NCBI RefSeq assembly: GCF_009765785.1
Contig: NZ_LMUT01000007.1
Location: 131,212-195,211, forward strand
Length of the DNA stretch: 64,000 nt
Direction of reading: 5' to 3'
Source: Granulicella sp. L46
GTDB taxonomy: Bacteria; Acidobacteriota; Terriglobia; Terriglobales; Acidobacteriaceae
The notes beneath the pieces are model-generated. The model had not been told where the DNA came from, searched no databases, and saw only the letters and a program-made list of their open reading frames with translations. Positions 16,477-25,549 of the stretch are shown here, piece after piece (position 1 is the first letter of the stretch; each line of letters starts with the position of its first letter). Both the position numbers and the translations under genes were made by a program.

Positions 16477-16890
16477 ATGAGCACTTCTCTCAACAGATCG
16501 TATCTCGGAACAGGATGGAAGTTTCCTGTGCGCGTGAATCCGGCCGGCAATCTGTCCTGGTCGGTGGGCGAGCAAAGCGTGCAGGAGGCGATCTGGATTA
16601 TCCTGGGCACCGCTCTGGGCGAACGCCAGATGCTGCCCATGTTCGGCTGCGGGATTCACGATTTAGTGTTCGCGCCTAACAACGCCACGACGCAGACGAA
16701 CGTATCGCACTTGGTGAAGCAGGCTTTGTCGCAGGGCGAACCGCGCATCGACGTTCTGGACGTGAACGTGAGTGCGGCGCCGGACCAGGCCAATATGCTG
16801 TTGATCCGCGTCGACTACCGGATTCGTTCCAACAACGCGATGAACAACATGGTCTATCCCTTCTACATCACCGAAGGGACCGGAGGTTAA
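16477..16890 (+). CDS. baseplate wedge protein, gp25-like (Afp9/Pvc9)
   Basis: The 137-residue protein shows the gp25 lysozyme-like fold signature: FPVRVNPAGNLSWSVGEQSVQEAIWIILGTALGERQMLPMFGCGI, with the conserved E...R pairing around LGERQM, then the helix-strand end ALSQGEPRIDVLDV. gp25 links the sheath to the baseplate wedges. AGGAG precedes the ATG, and the gene is followed after three bases by baseplate J. Confidence 0.92.
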   Translation: MSTSLNRSYLGTGWKFPVRVNPAGNLSWSVGEQSVQEAIWIILGTALGERQMLPMFGCGIHDLVFAPNNATTQTNVSHLVKQALSQGEPRIDVLDVNVSAAPDQANMLLIRVDYRIRSNNAMNNMVYPFYITEGTGG

Positions 16891-16893
16891 GCG

Positions 16894-18891
16894 ATGCCGC
16901 TTACTGCACCCAATCTCGACGACATGCAGTACTCCGACATCGTGTCGCAGGCGCAGACGCTGATTCCGCGCTACACGCCGGAGTGGACGAACTTCAACAA
17001 CAGCGATCCCGGCATGACGCTGGTGCAGTTGTTTGCATGGATGACCGAGATCGTCATCTACCGCCTCAATCAGGTTCCCGACCTGAACTACATCAAGTTT
17101 CTGCAGTTGATCGGTATCGAACTGGAAGCGGCGCAGCCTGCGGTCGCGAACCTGACCTTCAGCCTTTCGAGGCCCGATCTGTCGTACGCGATCGTCCCGC
17201 AGGGAACGCAGGTGGCCGCCAGCGGTTCGAGCGGCGGGCAGCCCATCATTTTTGAACTCGACACTTCGCTGGTGGTCATTGGTCCGGCCATCACCGCGCT
17301 CCAAAGTTATGACGGCTTCAGTTACAGTAATGCGCTCAATCAGAACAACAACCCCGGGCAATCCTTTTATCCGTTTGGCCAGAATCCGCAGCCGGGATCG
17401 GCGCTGCTGTTCGGATTCAGTACCGCCGTTGCATTTCCCGTGCAACAGATCGATCTCGCGGTCACTCTGTTTGACAACCCGCTTACGCCGCAGGTCATGC
17501 AATGCGGCGGGGCGCTGCCTCCGCCGGCGACGGTCATTTGGGAGTACTGGGATGGAGTTGAGTGGGCGGCGATCAACATGATCAGCGACGGCACGCGAGC
17601 CTTCACGCAGAACGGGCATGTTCTGTTCAACGGTCCGAGCCTCATCCAGGCGGGTTTGATTCCGCAACAGACCGTGAGTCGCTACTGGATCCGCGCACGC
17701 CTTGCAGCGACGAGTTACGAAATGCCGCCGCAGCTTGCGTCGATACTCACCAACACCGCGCAGGCGACGCAGGCTGTCACAAGCACGGATGAGGTGATGG
17801 GCGGCAGCGATGGCACTCCCCGCCAGACGTTCACTCTGGCGAACAATCCAGTCTGCCAACTTCCGCAGCCGCTCTCCATTACGAATTCCGACGGGACGCA
17901 GGTAACGGTGACGAGCCTTCAACTGACCGTGGACGAAGGCCAGGGACCGATGGTGTGGCAGCAGGTGGACGATTTCTTCGCCTCCGGTGCCGACGATGCA
18001 AATTACATGCTCGACGCGACCACCGGAGTGGTGACATTCGGCGATGGCATACACGGGCGCATCCCGGGTGTGAATCTGGCGAGCCCCACCGATAACATCA
18101 TTGCGGCCAGTTATCGCTACGGTGGCGGAAGTCAGGGCAACCTTCCCGCGGGCAGCATAACGCAGATGCAGAGCTACGTTCCGTCGATCAATGCGGTGAC
18201 GAATTATGCGGCCTCGCAGGGTGGCACCGACGAAGAGAGCCTCGCGGACGCGCAGTTACGCGCACCGCTGGCGCTGCAGAGCAACGACCGCGCTGTAACC
18301 AACAGTGACTTTGAGTACATGGCAACGCAGGCGCCCGGCGCGAACGTGGTGCGTGCCAACGCGCTGCCGCTCTACCATCCCGATTTTCCGAACGGCCAGG
18401 TTCCCGGCGTGGTGACGGTGGTGGTGGTTCCAAACTCCAATGCTCCGAATCCCACCCCGAACCAGACCACGCTGCAGGCGGTCTGTCAGTATCTGGACGC
18501 CCACCGTCTGCTGACGACGGAGGTTTTTGTCATCGGTCCTACGTATCGCATGATCCAGGTGTTGGCGAGCCTGGTGGTGCAGCCCGGATCCGATCTCGCT
18601 ACCGTGCAGAATGCGGCGGTGGCTGCGCTGAACAACTTCTTCAGCCCGCTGACCGGCGGCAACAACGGAACCGGCTGGCCGTTCGGCGGCGAAATTTACT
18701 ACTCCGACGTTTACCGCATACTGCTCGGCATCGGTGGCGTGCAGCGTGTAGTGAGCGATCAACTTATTCTCGTTCTCGATAACCAACGGCAACAACTCTG
18801 CCAGGATGTTCCCATCAATCCTGGCGAACTACTCTACAACGCTCCGGCAGGCCACCAGATTTCGGTGTCTTACAGCACCAGTACTTCGTAA
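16894..18891 (+). CDS. baseplate J-like wedge protein (gp6, Afp11/Pvc11)
   Basis: The 665-residue protein begins with PNLDDMQYSDIVSQAQTLIPRYTPEWTNFNNSDPGMTLVQLFAWM, the standard opening of eCIS Afp11. It contains the FGDGIHGRIPGVN strand and the baseplate J core NLPAGSITQ...DEESLADAQLRAPLALQSNDRAVTNSDFEYMA. Length and order (gp25 then J) are typical. It forms the wedge ring that opens on firing. GGAGG precedes the ATG. Confidence 0.93.
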   Translation: MPLTAPNLDDMQYSDIVSQAQTLIPRYTPEWTNFNNSDPGMTLVQLFAWMTEIVIYRLNQVPDLNYIKFLQLIGIELEAAQPAVANLTFSLSRPDLSYAIVPQGTQVAASGSSGGQPIIFELDTSLVVIGPAITALQSYDGFSYSNALNQNNNPGQSFYPFGQNPQPGSALLFGFSTAVAFPVQQIDLAVTLFDNPLTPQVMQCGGALPPPATVIWEYWDGVEWAAINMISDGTRAFTQNGHVLFNGPSLIQAGLIPQQTVSRYWIRARLAATSYEMPPQLASILTNTAQATQAVTSTDEVMGGSDGTPRQTFTLANNPVCQLPQPLSITNSDGTQVTVTSLQLTVDEGQGPMVWQQVDDFFASGADDANYMLDATTGVVTFGDGIHGRIPGVNLASPTDNIIAASYRYGGGSQGNLPAGSITQMQSYVPSINAVTNYAASQGGTDEESLADAQLRAPLALQSNDRAVTNSDFEYMATQAPGANVVRANALPLYHPDFPNGQVPGVVTVVVVPNSNAPNPTPNQTTLQAVCQYLDAHRLLTTEVFVIGPTYRMIQVLASLVVQPGSDLATVQNAAVAALNNFFSPLTGGNNGTGWPFGGEIYYSDVYRILLGIGGVQRVVSDQLILVLDNQRQQLCQDVPINPGELLYNAPAGHQISVSYSTSTS

Positions 18892-18897
18892 ACCAAT

Positions 18898-21132
18898 ATG
18901 AGCGCAACACAGCCTTTTTACCTGATGAACGGCATTGCCGGCTGGCAGTCGGCGGCGAGCACAAACATCGCAGGCGCGATGAACGGAGGCTCGCTCTCTC
19001 TACAGCCGTTGCCCGGCTCTGTGCGTCCGCTCGTCGACTCCGCTGGCAGCTTTGGTGGATTGCAATCCGCCATCGGCGTGGCCCTCGATCGCGAAGACGA
19101 TGTGTACATCCTCGATGCCGGCAAGTGTGAGATCAAGCGGTTCGACCGCTGCATACAGAAGTTCGTTCGCCTGCACTGCGTGGGCGGTCAGGGAACGGAG
19201 CCGCGTCAACTCAGCGATCCGCACGGTATTGCGATTTCGCGGTGCGGCAACTTGTATGTCGCCGACACTGGAAATTACCGCGTGCAGGTATTCTCCTTGC
19301 CCGATCTCGCGCTGCGCTCTATCTGGGGGCCTGTCACGGTGGCGCAGATCGCAGACGGCTACTCGATCACGTCGGCTGTGGCAAAGCAAGAAGCGCCGAC
19401 TCAAGGATGCCCTCCGCACATGGAATATCCGCAAGGCACCTGGCAGCCGTGGGACGTAGCCGTCGCACCCGACGGTTCGATCTGCGTCTCCGATTTCGCC
19501 AACGGTCTGATTCACTACTTCGACGCTGCGGGCTGCTGGTGCTTCGCTTCGAACGGAGCAGGCGCGGGGCAGGCGGCACTTCAGCAGCCCACGCGCATAG
19601 CCATCGACAAGAAGGGCCGAGTCTACGTGATTCAACAGGGCGCGAACTACGTGGTGGTGCTCGACGCCGCGGGCAAATTCCTCCAAAGCGTCCAGCAGCC
19701 GCAGCAGTTGGCCGGCGACTTCAGGCCAGTCGCGGTCGCGGTGGACCTCAACGGCAATCTATGCCTCAGCGATTGCGTCACGCGCAAGCTCTTCTTCTAT
19801 CAGCCGGTCAGCGACGGCAGCTGGTGTCCCACGCGCTGCTGCGGGTCCGCGCAGGCCTTCGCGTCTGCGATCGAATTCACGAGCAGTGGAGTCCCCATCC
19901 TCGCCGACGGTGCTCAAACCGTCTGCCAGATGGAACCCGCAGCGGCTTATCCCACGAACGGCACATTCATCGCGGGGCCACTAGACAGCAAAACCTACAA
20001 ATGCGTCTGGCATCGCGTTGTGCTTTCGGGGTATGTGCCTCAGGGCGCGGCGGTCCGCGTGGACACCTTCACCTCGGAGTCATCCAAATCAACTGCTGAG
20101 ATTGAGAGCCTGCCCGAAAGCCGTTGGGCAACAGGCATCGTGGATGCGGATACGACCTGCTGCGAATGGGATTGCATGGTTCTGAGTACGTCTGGCCGCT
20201 ATCTCTGGCTGCGCCTCACGCTCACCGGGGCCGGCATCCAGACGCCGCAGATCGATGAGATCCGCATTTACTATCCGCGCTCATCTTCGCTGAAGTATTT
20301 GCCCCCGGTGTACAGCGTCGATCCGGTGAGCGAGGATTTTCTGAGCAGGTTTCTCTCCATCTTCGACACAATGGCCGGCCGGATTTCGGATCGGATCACC
20401 TATATCGCGCGCTACTTCGATCCCTGCTCGACGCCGGCGAACCCGAGGAATGTGGGAGGTACCGATTTCCTTTCCTACCTGGGCTCATGGATCGGTATGA
20501 CGCTCGAAAGCAATTGGTCGGTGGAGCGGCGCCGCGAACTGGTACGCAAGGCACATCGTCTCTATGCGCTGCGCGGCACGGCAGCCGGTGTCAAGTTGGC
20601 AGTGGAGCTCTATACCGGGGTGAAGCCGTCGATCCTGGAAATGTTTCGTCTGCGGCGCTGGCTGATCGTGGGCCAGTCGACGCTCGGCAACTGCTCTGAA
20701 CTTTTCGGATCCGCAATCATGAGCCGGCTTCAAATCGGCGCGAACTCAACCATCGGACAATTTCAGCTCATCGATTGGGGTGATCCGAATCTGGATCTCT
20801 TTAACAAATATGCGAATCAGTTTCTGGTCGTGGTCCCCCGCTGGTCGGGAGCAAGCGAAGCGGATCTCACCAATCTTAAACAGATTGTCCAAATGGCGCA
20901 GCCGGCGCACACCGAAGCCACAATCGAATGGGCCGAGCCGCGCTTTCGCATCGGCATTCAGTCCTTTGTCGGCGTAGACACCATCATCGCGCAATATCCA
21001 GTAGGCGTGGTGGAAGGCCAGGGGACTTTGGGCTACGACACGGTACTGGGCGTTCCCGGCGAACAAGGCGTGCAGCGCGCAATTCGAGTAGGTCGCAATG
21101 CAACATTGGGAACAACCTTGGTCCTGAATTGA
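18898..21132 (+). CDS. NHL beta-propeller fused to phage tail protein I-like domain (Afp12-like)
   Basis: The 744-residue protein combines two parts. Residues ~40-330 hold NHL-type repeats: AIGVALDREDDVYILDAGKCEIKRFD, LSDPHGIAISRCGNLYVADTGNYRVQVF, PWDVAVAPDGSICVSDF and TRIAIDKKGRVYVI. From ~460 a P2 gpI-like tail domain follows: YLPPVYSVD, FLSRFLSIFDTMAGRISDRI, FLSYLGSWIGM and RRRELVRKAHRLYALRGTAAGVKLAVELYTG. The gpI-like part belongs in the baseplate wedge. The propeller is an added surface module that could bind sugar or protein. There is no clear Shine-Dalgarno sequence; the start lies six bases after the J stop codon, so translation is probably coupled. Confidence 0.82.
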   Translation: MSATQPFYLMNGIAGWQSAASTNIAGAMNGGSLSLQPLPGSVRPLVDSAGSFGGLQSAIGVALDREDDVYILDAGKCEIKRFDRCIQKFVRLHCVGGQGTEPRQLSDPHGIAISRCGNLYVADTGNYRVQVFSLPDLALRSIWGPVTVAQIADGYSITSAVAKQEAPTQGCPPHMEYPQGTWQPWDVAVAPDGSICVSDFANGLIHYFDAAGCWCFASNGAGAGQAALQQPTRIAIDKKGRVYVIQQGANYVVVLDAAGKFLQSVQQPQQLAGDFRPVAVAVDLNGNLCLSDCVTRKLFFYQPVSDGSWCPTRCCGSAQAFASAIEFTSSGVPILADGAQTVCQMEPAAAYPTNGTFIAGPLDSKTYKCVWHRVVLSGYVPQGAAVRVDTFTSESSKSTAEIESLPESRWATGIVDADTTCCEWDCMVLSTSGRYLWLRLTLTGAGIQTPQIDEIRIYYPRSSSLKYLPPVYSVDPVSEDFLSRFLSIFDTMAGRISDRITYIARYFDPCSTPANPRNVGGTDFLSYLGSWIGMTLESNWSVERRRELVRKAHRLYALRGTAAGVKLAVELYTGVKPSILEMFRLRRWLIVGQSTLGNCSELFGSAIMSRLQIGANSTIGQFQLIDWGDPNLDLFNKYANQFLVVVPRWSGASEADLTNLKQIVQMAQPAHTEATIEWAEPRFRIGIQSFVGVDTIIAQYPVGVVEGQGTLGYDTVLGVPGEQGVQRAIRVGRNATLGTTLVLN

Positions 21133-21149
21133 GAAAGCGAGACTGAGCT

Positions 21150-23666
21150 ATGGGCAACTGCAACTGCAAGAACACAACAACGGTAGGCGGTGTTTGCGTC
21201 GAGTGCGATATTCCGCAAATGGCGCGCAACAACTACTTCACGGGAAAGCTGCTGGTGGAGCGCGACTTCACCGACGAGCAGCGCTACTACCTCGGCAAGT
21301 TCCGCCGGCACGATCAGCGGCTGCACGGGTGGGGCGCGGTGTGCGGGCTCAAAGTCAAGGAGCATCCGAACCCGGCTTGCCAGGCGCAGTACGTGGTCAT
21401 TGAGCCGGGTACCGCGGTGGATTGCTGCGGTCGCGAGATCGTTGTCCAGCACGAGGAGTACTTCGACTTCGTGCAACAGTTCCTTAACAACTGGCGTGTC
21501 CAGAACGGCCCTTCGTCACAGCCGGACACGGCGGAGCACACCCTCCAGATCTGCGTGAACTACAGCGAATGCGCTGCCGAGAACGTGCCCTCAGTGTTCG
21601 ACGATTGCGGCAGCGGCGGCGATTCGTGCCGCCCGAATCGCATCGTAGACGGCTATTCCTTCGACGTGCTCATCGATCCCAAGCCCTCCCCGCAATATTC
21701 CGGTGGCGCGATCGTAAAGTGGGATGGCACGATCCACGCGGCAAATCCCGTTGCCGTCGCGTTGAGCGAGTTGAGCGCTTCGAAGAGTACCGTCTATGTG
21801 CTCAGCAATCCATCGTCGGGCGCGGTACTTTATGCCGTCGACGCAATCACCGGTTCGTTTCTCAATTCGTATTCGCTGGGCGGCGATGCGGCTCTGGATG
21901 TGGCCGTTTCTCCGGAAGGGGACTTCGTATACGTCGCCACGCAGCCGCCGACTGTTGGCTCGGACCCGCAGCCCGCACCGACCATCGCGGTGATCAAGTC
22001 AGACTTCAGCGGGGCGGTCAGTACGCTCACGGTCACCAACGGAGCAGGTCAGCCTGTGCGGCTCGCCGTCGCTCCGGCGCCCGACGACCGCCTTCTGGCG
22101 GTGAACTCCGCGGCCGGCGCGCTGATCTGGGCAACTGACATTACTACATCCAGCAGTCCGGCCGCTCCCACGTCGATCACCGTGGGCACGTCGCCCTCCG
22201 ACGTCGTAGTAAGTTCGGACGGCACCTACGCGTACGTCGCCAACCCCGGCAGCAACAATGTAACTGCGGTGTTGCTCTCGAGCCTCGCCGGCACGGCGGT
22301 CGCCGTCGGCAGCGGCAGCGCGGCACCTGCGCGGCTGGCGGTGGCGAACACTTCGGCCGGCGATACGCTGGCCGTGCTGGACATAACGAACGACACGCTT
22401 TACTTCATTGGCTTCCGCCCCGATCCCGCGTCGGCCACCGCGCTCGGTAGCCCGGTCACCGGCTTTGCGAATCCGGCCAGCGGTGTGTCCATCGATGCCT
22501 CCGGACGTTGGGTCTACGTCGTCGAACAAGACTCAACCGGTCAAGGCTATGTGCAGACTGTCGACGAGCACGCCGTCGAACTCAGTCTGACCCCCATCCT
22601 CGGAGCTACAGTAAAGGCGGGAGTGAACGTAACGGGCCAAATCGTCCTGAGTGACGACGGCACGACACTGTACGTGCCCTATACCGGGAGCACTACGGGT
22701 GTGCTCGGCGCCGTGGCCGAGCTCAACGTATCCCAAACGGATTGCTCAGGAATCTTCGATCGCGCCATCGAATGCTGCCCCGACTGCTCGGATGGTAACT
22801 GCATCGTGCTGGCCACCATCACGGGGTACACGTATCAAAACGCGGTCACCACCAGCATGATTGATAATCTGACCGACCGTCACCTGCTGGTGAGTACAGA
22901 GCTGTTGACCGAGGCAGTGAAGTGCCTGATGTCGCAAACACCGACAGCAAGCGGGTCCGGACCGCAGGGACCTCCCGGGCCAACCGGGCCGGCCGGACCG
23001 CAGGGCGAAGCGGGCGCGCAGGGAATTCAGGGACCGCAGGGAACAGCAGGACCTACTGGTGAAACTGGGCCTGTCGGGCCGCAGGGTATCCCAGGTCAGA
23101 CCGGTCCCGGATTGGAAACGGGCCTCACTCAGATCTCCCACCTGAGCTGGAAGCACGCCGAAACGCAAGCGGAGCGGACCGCCACGATCACTGGGGAAAA
23201 CGAAGGAGAAGTGGTGATCGTCATCGGGATGAACGGCCCACTCGACAGCACAAAGACCATCGATCGACTGTTCGTCTTTCAACTGTGGGTGTGCGAGGTC
23301 GCGCCTACAGCGGTGCAGGCAAATGTGCAATGGACGCAGTTGGTGGGCAGCGCCGTGCTGGTCACTATCGTACCCACTGACATCAGTAGCTCCGGCCCGA
23401 AAGCCGGCTTGATTACGCACGCGACGAAATGGGTATCCGGATCGGCTGACCCACCGAACGGAATCGCCTACATCGTTGAGAAGGCGGGCGGCCAATTCAA
23501 CCAGATCAAGATTCGGCTGCTAGGAGACTTCGTCATCGACGCGTCCAAGCGTGCGATCAGCGCCGAGTACGTGCGCGCCCAACTGCCCACGGGTGAGATT
23601 CCTGCAGGTGGTACTTACGGACTGGAAGGCGGAACCTTCGAGAGCTGGTTCACCACTAAAGACTGA
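21150..23666 (+). CDS. baseplate-associated protein with shared N module, beta-propeller and collagen-like repeat
   Basis: The 838-residue protein opens with Cys-rich MGNCNCKN. The N module is [22 protein letters not shown]...[11 protein letters not shown]...[17 protein letters not shown], which recurs in the next two genes. Residues ~190-535 form a YVTN-type beta-propeller ([54 protein letters not shown]). About 17 Gly-X-Y triplets follow at ~606-655, then a beta-rich C domain of ~180 residues. A propeller plus a collagen stalk and a terminal domain suggests a trimeric receptor-binding appendage. I infer attachment to the particle through the N module. Confidence 0.7.
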   Translation: MGNCNCKNTTTVGGVCVECDIPQMARNNYFTGKLLVERDFTDEQRYYLGKFRRHDQRLHGWGAVCGLKVKEHPNPACQAQYVVIEPGTAVDCCGREIVVQHEEYFDFVQQFLNNWRVQNGPSSQPDTAEHTLQICVNYSECAAENVPSVFDDCGSGGDSCRPNRIVDGYSFDVLIDPKPSPQYSGGAIVKWDGTIHAANPVAVALSELSASKSTVYVLSNPSSGAVLYAVDAITGSFLNSYSLGGDAALDVAVSPEGDFVYVATQPPTVGSDPQPAPTIAVIKSDFSGAVSTLTVTNGAGQPVRLAVAPAPDDRLLAVNSAAGALIWATDITTSSSPAAPTSITVGTSPSDVVVSSDGTYAYVANPGSNNVTAVLLSSLAGTAVAVGSGSAAPARLAVANTSAGDTLAVLDITNDTLYFIGFRPDPASATALGSPVTGFANPASGVSIDASGRWVYVVEQDSTGQGYVQTVDEHAVELSLTPILGATVKAGVNVTGQIVLSDDGTTLYVPYTGSTTGVLGAVAELNVSQTDCSGIFDRAIECCPDCSDGNCIVLATITGYTYQNAVTTSMIDNLTDRHLLVSTELLTEAVKCLMSQTPTASGSGPQGPPGPTGPAGPQGEAGAQGIQGPQGTAGPTGETGPVGPQGIPGQTGPGLETGLTQISHLSWKHAETQAERTATITGENEGEVVIVIGMNGPLDSTKTIDRLFVFQLWVCEVAPTAVQANVQWTQLVGSAVLVTIVPTDISSSGPKAGLITHATKWVSGSADPPNGIAYIVEKAGGQFNQIKIRLLGDFVIDASKRAISAEYVRAQLPTGEIPAGGTYGLEGGTFESWFTTKD
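22966..23112 (+). repeat. collagen-like Gly-X-Y repeat within the 21150 gene
   Basis: In frame with the gene, this stretch encodes consecutive Gly-X-Y triplets such as [19 protein letters not shown] and ends with GQTGPG. Proline and glutamine are common at X and Y. Bacterial collagen repeats form trimeric rods and are prone to length changes. Confidence 0.9.
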
Positions 23667-23701
23667 CGGGTAATGAGCATAGAAGGTGAACGGAGGAAGA
23701 A

Positions 23702-25522
23702 ATGGCTACAACCAATCGACCGCAACAAGGAGTTTATACGGTTGCGTCCCGTGGTGTGAACACGGCGAGTAGCGTAACGACGAGGCAACCCGCCGCCACG
23801 CCCTGCTGCTGCCCGGTTTGCACAGGACTACAGTGTCTCGATCGCACGCGCTTCTTCTCCGGCCAGTTGCTCAGCGATGCGGACCTGACCAACGAGCAGT
23901 CGTACTGGCTGGCCAAGAGCCGTCTTCACAATCGCTACCTGAACGGCTGGGGCGTGGTGTGCGGCATGCAGGTGACCTGCGGCGCGTGCGCGGGCTGGGT
24001 GGTGGTGCAGCCAGGCTACGCCATCGACCCCTGCGGGAACGACATCATTGTTTGCGACGCGCAGAACTTCAACGTGGCGCAGGCCATCCAGCAATGCTGC
24101 GCACCTGCGGCTCAGGCGACGCCCAACTGCTCGCCGCTGCGCTATAACCCATCGCCCAGTTGCCAGGACACGACGCAGGAGTGGTGCATCACGATCCAAT
24201 ACCAGGAGCAGCCCTCGCGACTGGTCACGCCGCTCAGCAACTCGGCATCGCCCTCTTCGTGTTCATGCGGCTGCTCGAACGGCAACGGAACCTCCTCGTC
24301 CAAGTCCAAGAAATCGTCGTCGAACAACCTGACCACCAGCGGCTCCTGCCAAACGGCCACTGCTCCGACCCCGAGCGCCGTGGTGCCTGCCGGAGCCTGC
24401 GAAGCCACGCGCATCTTAGAGGGATTTACGCTGGGAGTCGTCCCGGCCTCGGAGGTGGAGGCAGAGCTCCTTGCGGGCAACCCCAATTCGCTCCTCTCGC
24501 AGCTCCAACTTTGCATCCTCGAACTAGCTTCACTGCTCGAGCGCGCGCCCGACCTCACTACGGTGCAGAATCCCTATCAAAGCGTCTGCAACTATCTGGC
24601 TCAAGTGACGCAGGCTCTCTCCGGCGCAACGAATATCACTTTGTGTGCCATCCTCAGCGAACTTGGGTTATTGCAGACACAGCTACAAGCAGGCAACGAC
24701 CAGGGATCTTACGTTGGCATATTGGCAGCAATCAAAAAGCTACTCACCGATGCATTCCGAAACTGCGTCTGCTACGCTCTGATTCCGCCCTGCCCCCCAC
24801 CCGCATGCGACAGCCGAATCGTGCTCGCCTGCTTCTCCATACGCAATGGAGAGGTAATCAACATCTGCCATTACCCGGGGCGCAAGCAGCTCATCACGCT
24901 GCAAACCCTCGGCTACTGGCTGGGTCCGTTGGGCCTGGACAACCTCGGCCTCGTGCTTGGCGAGCTATTCGAGCTGATTTGCTGCGGAACGGGGCAGACG
25001 ACGAAGAGCCCGGTGAATTCCACCCGTGCCTACTACAACGAGTCAGTGACGACGGCCGGCGTTACCAGCGGCGCTGACTTCAACCGCATCGCTGCACATT
25101 ACATCGCGCAGAATGTAGGTGCAAACGTGCTGAATGCGATTTCGCCCGACATGCGTGCTGTGGATCTGCGCACCCTGGTGAATAAGCCTACGGAAACGGT
25201 GAAAGAAACGTTGGGCCAGCAAGGCTTTAAGACTGTGACCACTCAGGCCGTGGACGACGATCCCGCATGGACCGCCGGCGCCGTTGCATCCAGCGCGCAG
25301 TTTGCGCCCGCTGCCGTATCTGCGGGGCAACCGCTCATCGTGTACACCATGGGCGACCAGGCTGTGGGCTTTGACGTAGTGGATCCCACAACCGCCAAGC
25401 TGCAGGATCTGCAGAGTCAAATTACGGCGCTGCAGAGCCAACTGGCCCAACAGCCGCAGGTACAGCAGCAAACGAATACGGCGGGACAGGCCGCGGCGCC
25501 GGCAACCAAGAAATCGAAGTAG
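23702..25522 (+). CDS. Cys-rich particle-associated protein with shared N module
   Basis: The 606-residue protein starts with a Cys cluster (PCCCPVCTGLQC), followed by the shared module: RFFSGQLLSDADLTNEQSYWLAK...LNGWGVVCGMQV...VVQPGYAIDPCGNDIIV. Residues ~195-225 are a low-complexity linker (SSCSCGCSNGNGTSSSKSKK). A largely helical middle and C-terminal part follows, then a short coiled coil near the end (LQDLQSQITALQSQLAQQ) and a Lys/Ala tail. GGAGG precedes the ATG. I recognise no enzyme motif. It is the second of three adjacent proteins that differ after the same N-terminal module. Confidence 0.65.
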   Translation: MATTNRPQQGVYTVASRGVNTASSVTTRQPAATPCCCPVCTGLQCLDRTRFFSGQLLSDADLTNEQSYWLAKSRLHNRYLNGWGVVCGMQVTCGACAGWVVVQPGYAIDPCGNDIIVCDAQNFNVAQAIQQCCAPAAQATPNCSPLRYNPSPSCQDTTQEWCITIQYQEQPSRLVTPLSNSASPSSCSCGCSNGNGTSSSKSKKSSSNNLTTSGSCQTATAPTPSAVVPAGACEATRILEGFTLGVVPASEVEAELLAGNPNSLLSQLQLCILELASLLERAPDLTTVQNPYQSVCNYLAQVTQALSGATNITLCAILSELGLLQTQLQAGNDQGSYVGILAAIKKLLTDAFRNCVCYALIPPCPPPACDSRIVLACFSIRNGEVINICHYPGRKQLITLQTLGYWLGPLGLDNLGLVLGELFELICCGTGQTTKSPVNSTRAYYNESVTTAGVTSGADFNRIAAHYIAQNVGANVLNAISPDMRAVDLRTLVNKPTETVKETLGQQGFKTVTTQAVDDDPAWTAGAVASSAQFAPAAVSAGQPLIVYTMGDQAVGFDVVDPTTAKLQDLQSQITALQSQLAQQPQVQQQTNTAGQAAAPATKKSK

Positions 25523-25549
25523 GACCAGACCGCGGGAGGAAGCGCAACC

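Noticed and set aside
16663-18054. 463-codon minus-strand frame opposite baseplate J
   Set aside because: Its product is Arg/His-rich low-complexity and lies wholly opposite well supported plus-strand genes (gp25 end and baseplate J).
13953-18891. Type VI secretion interpretation of the VgrG-like and gp25-like genes
   Set aside because: No TssB/C pair, TssJ/L/M membrane complex or ClpV; sheath and tube are of the eCIS type.
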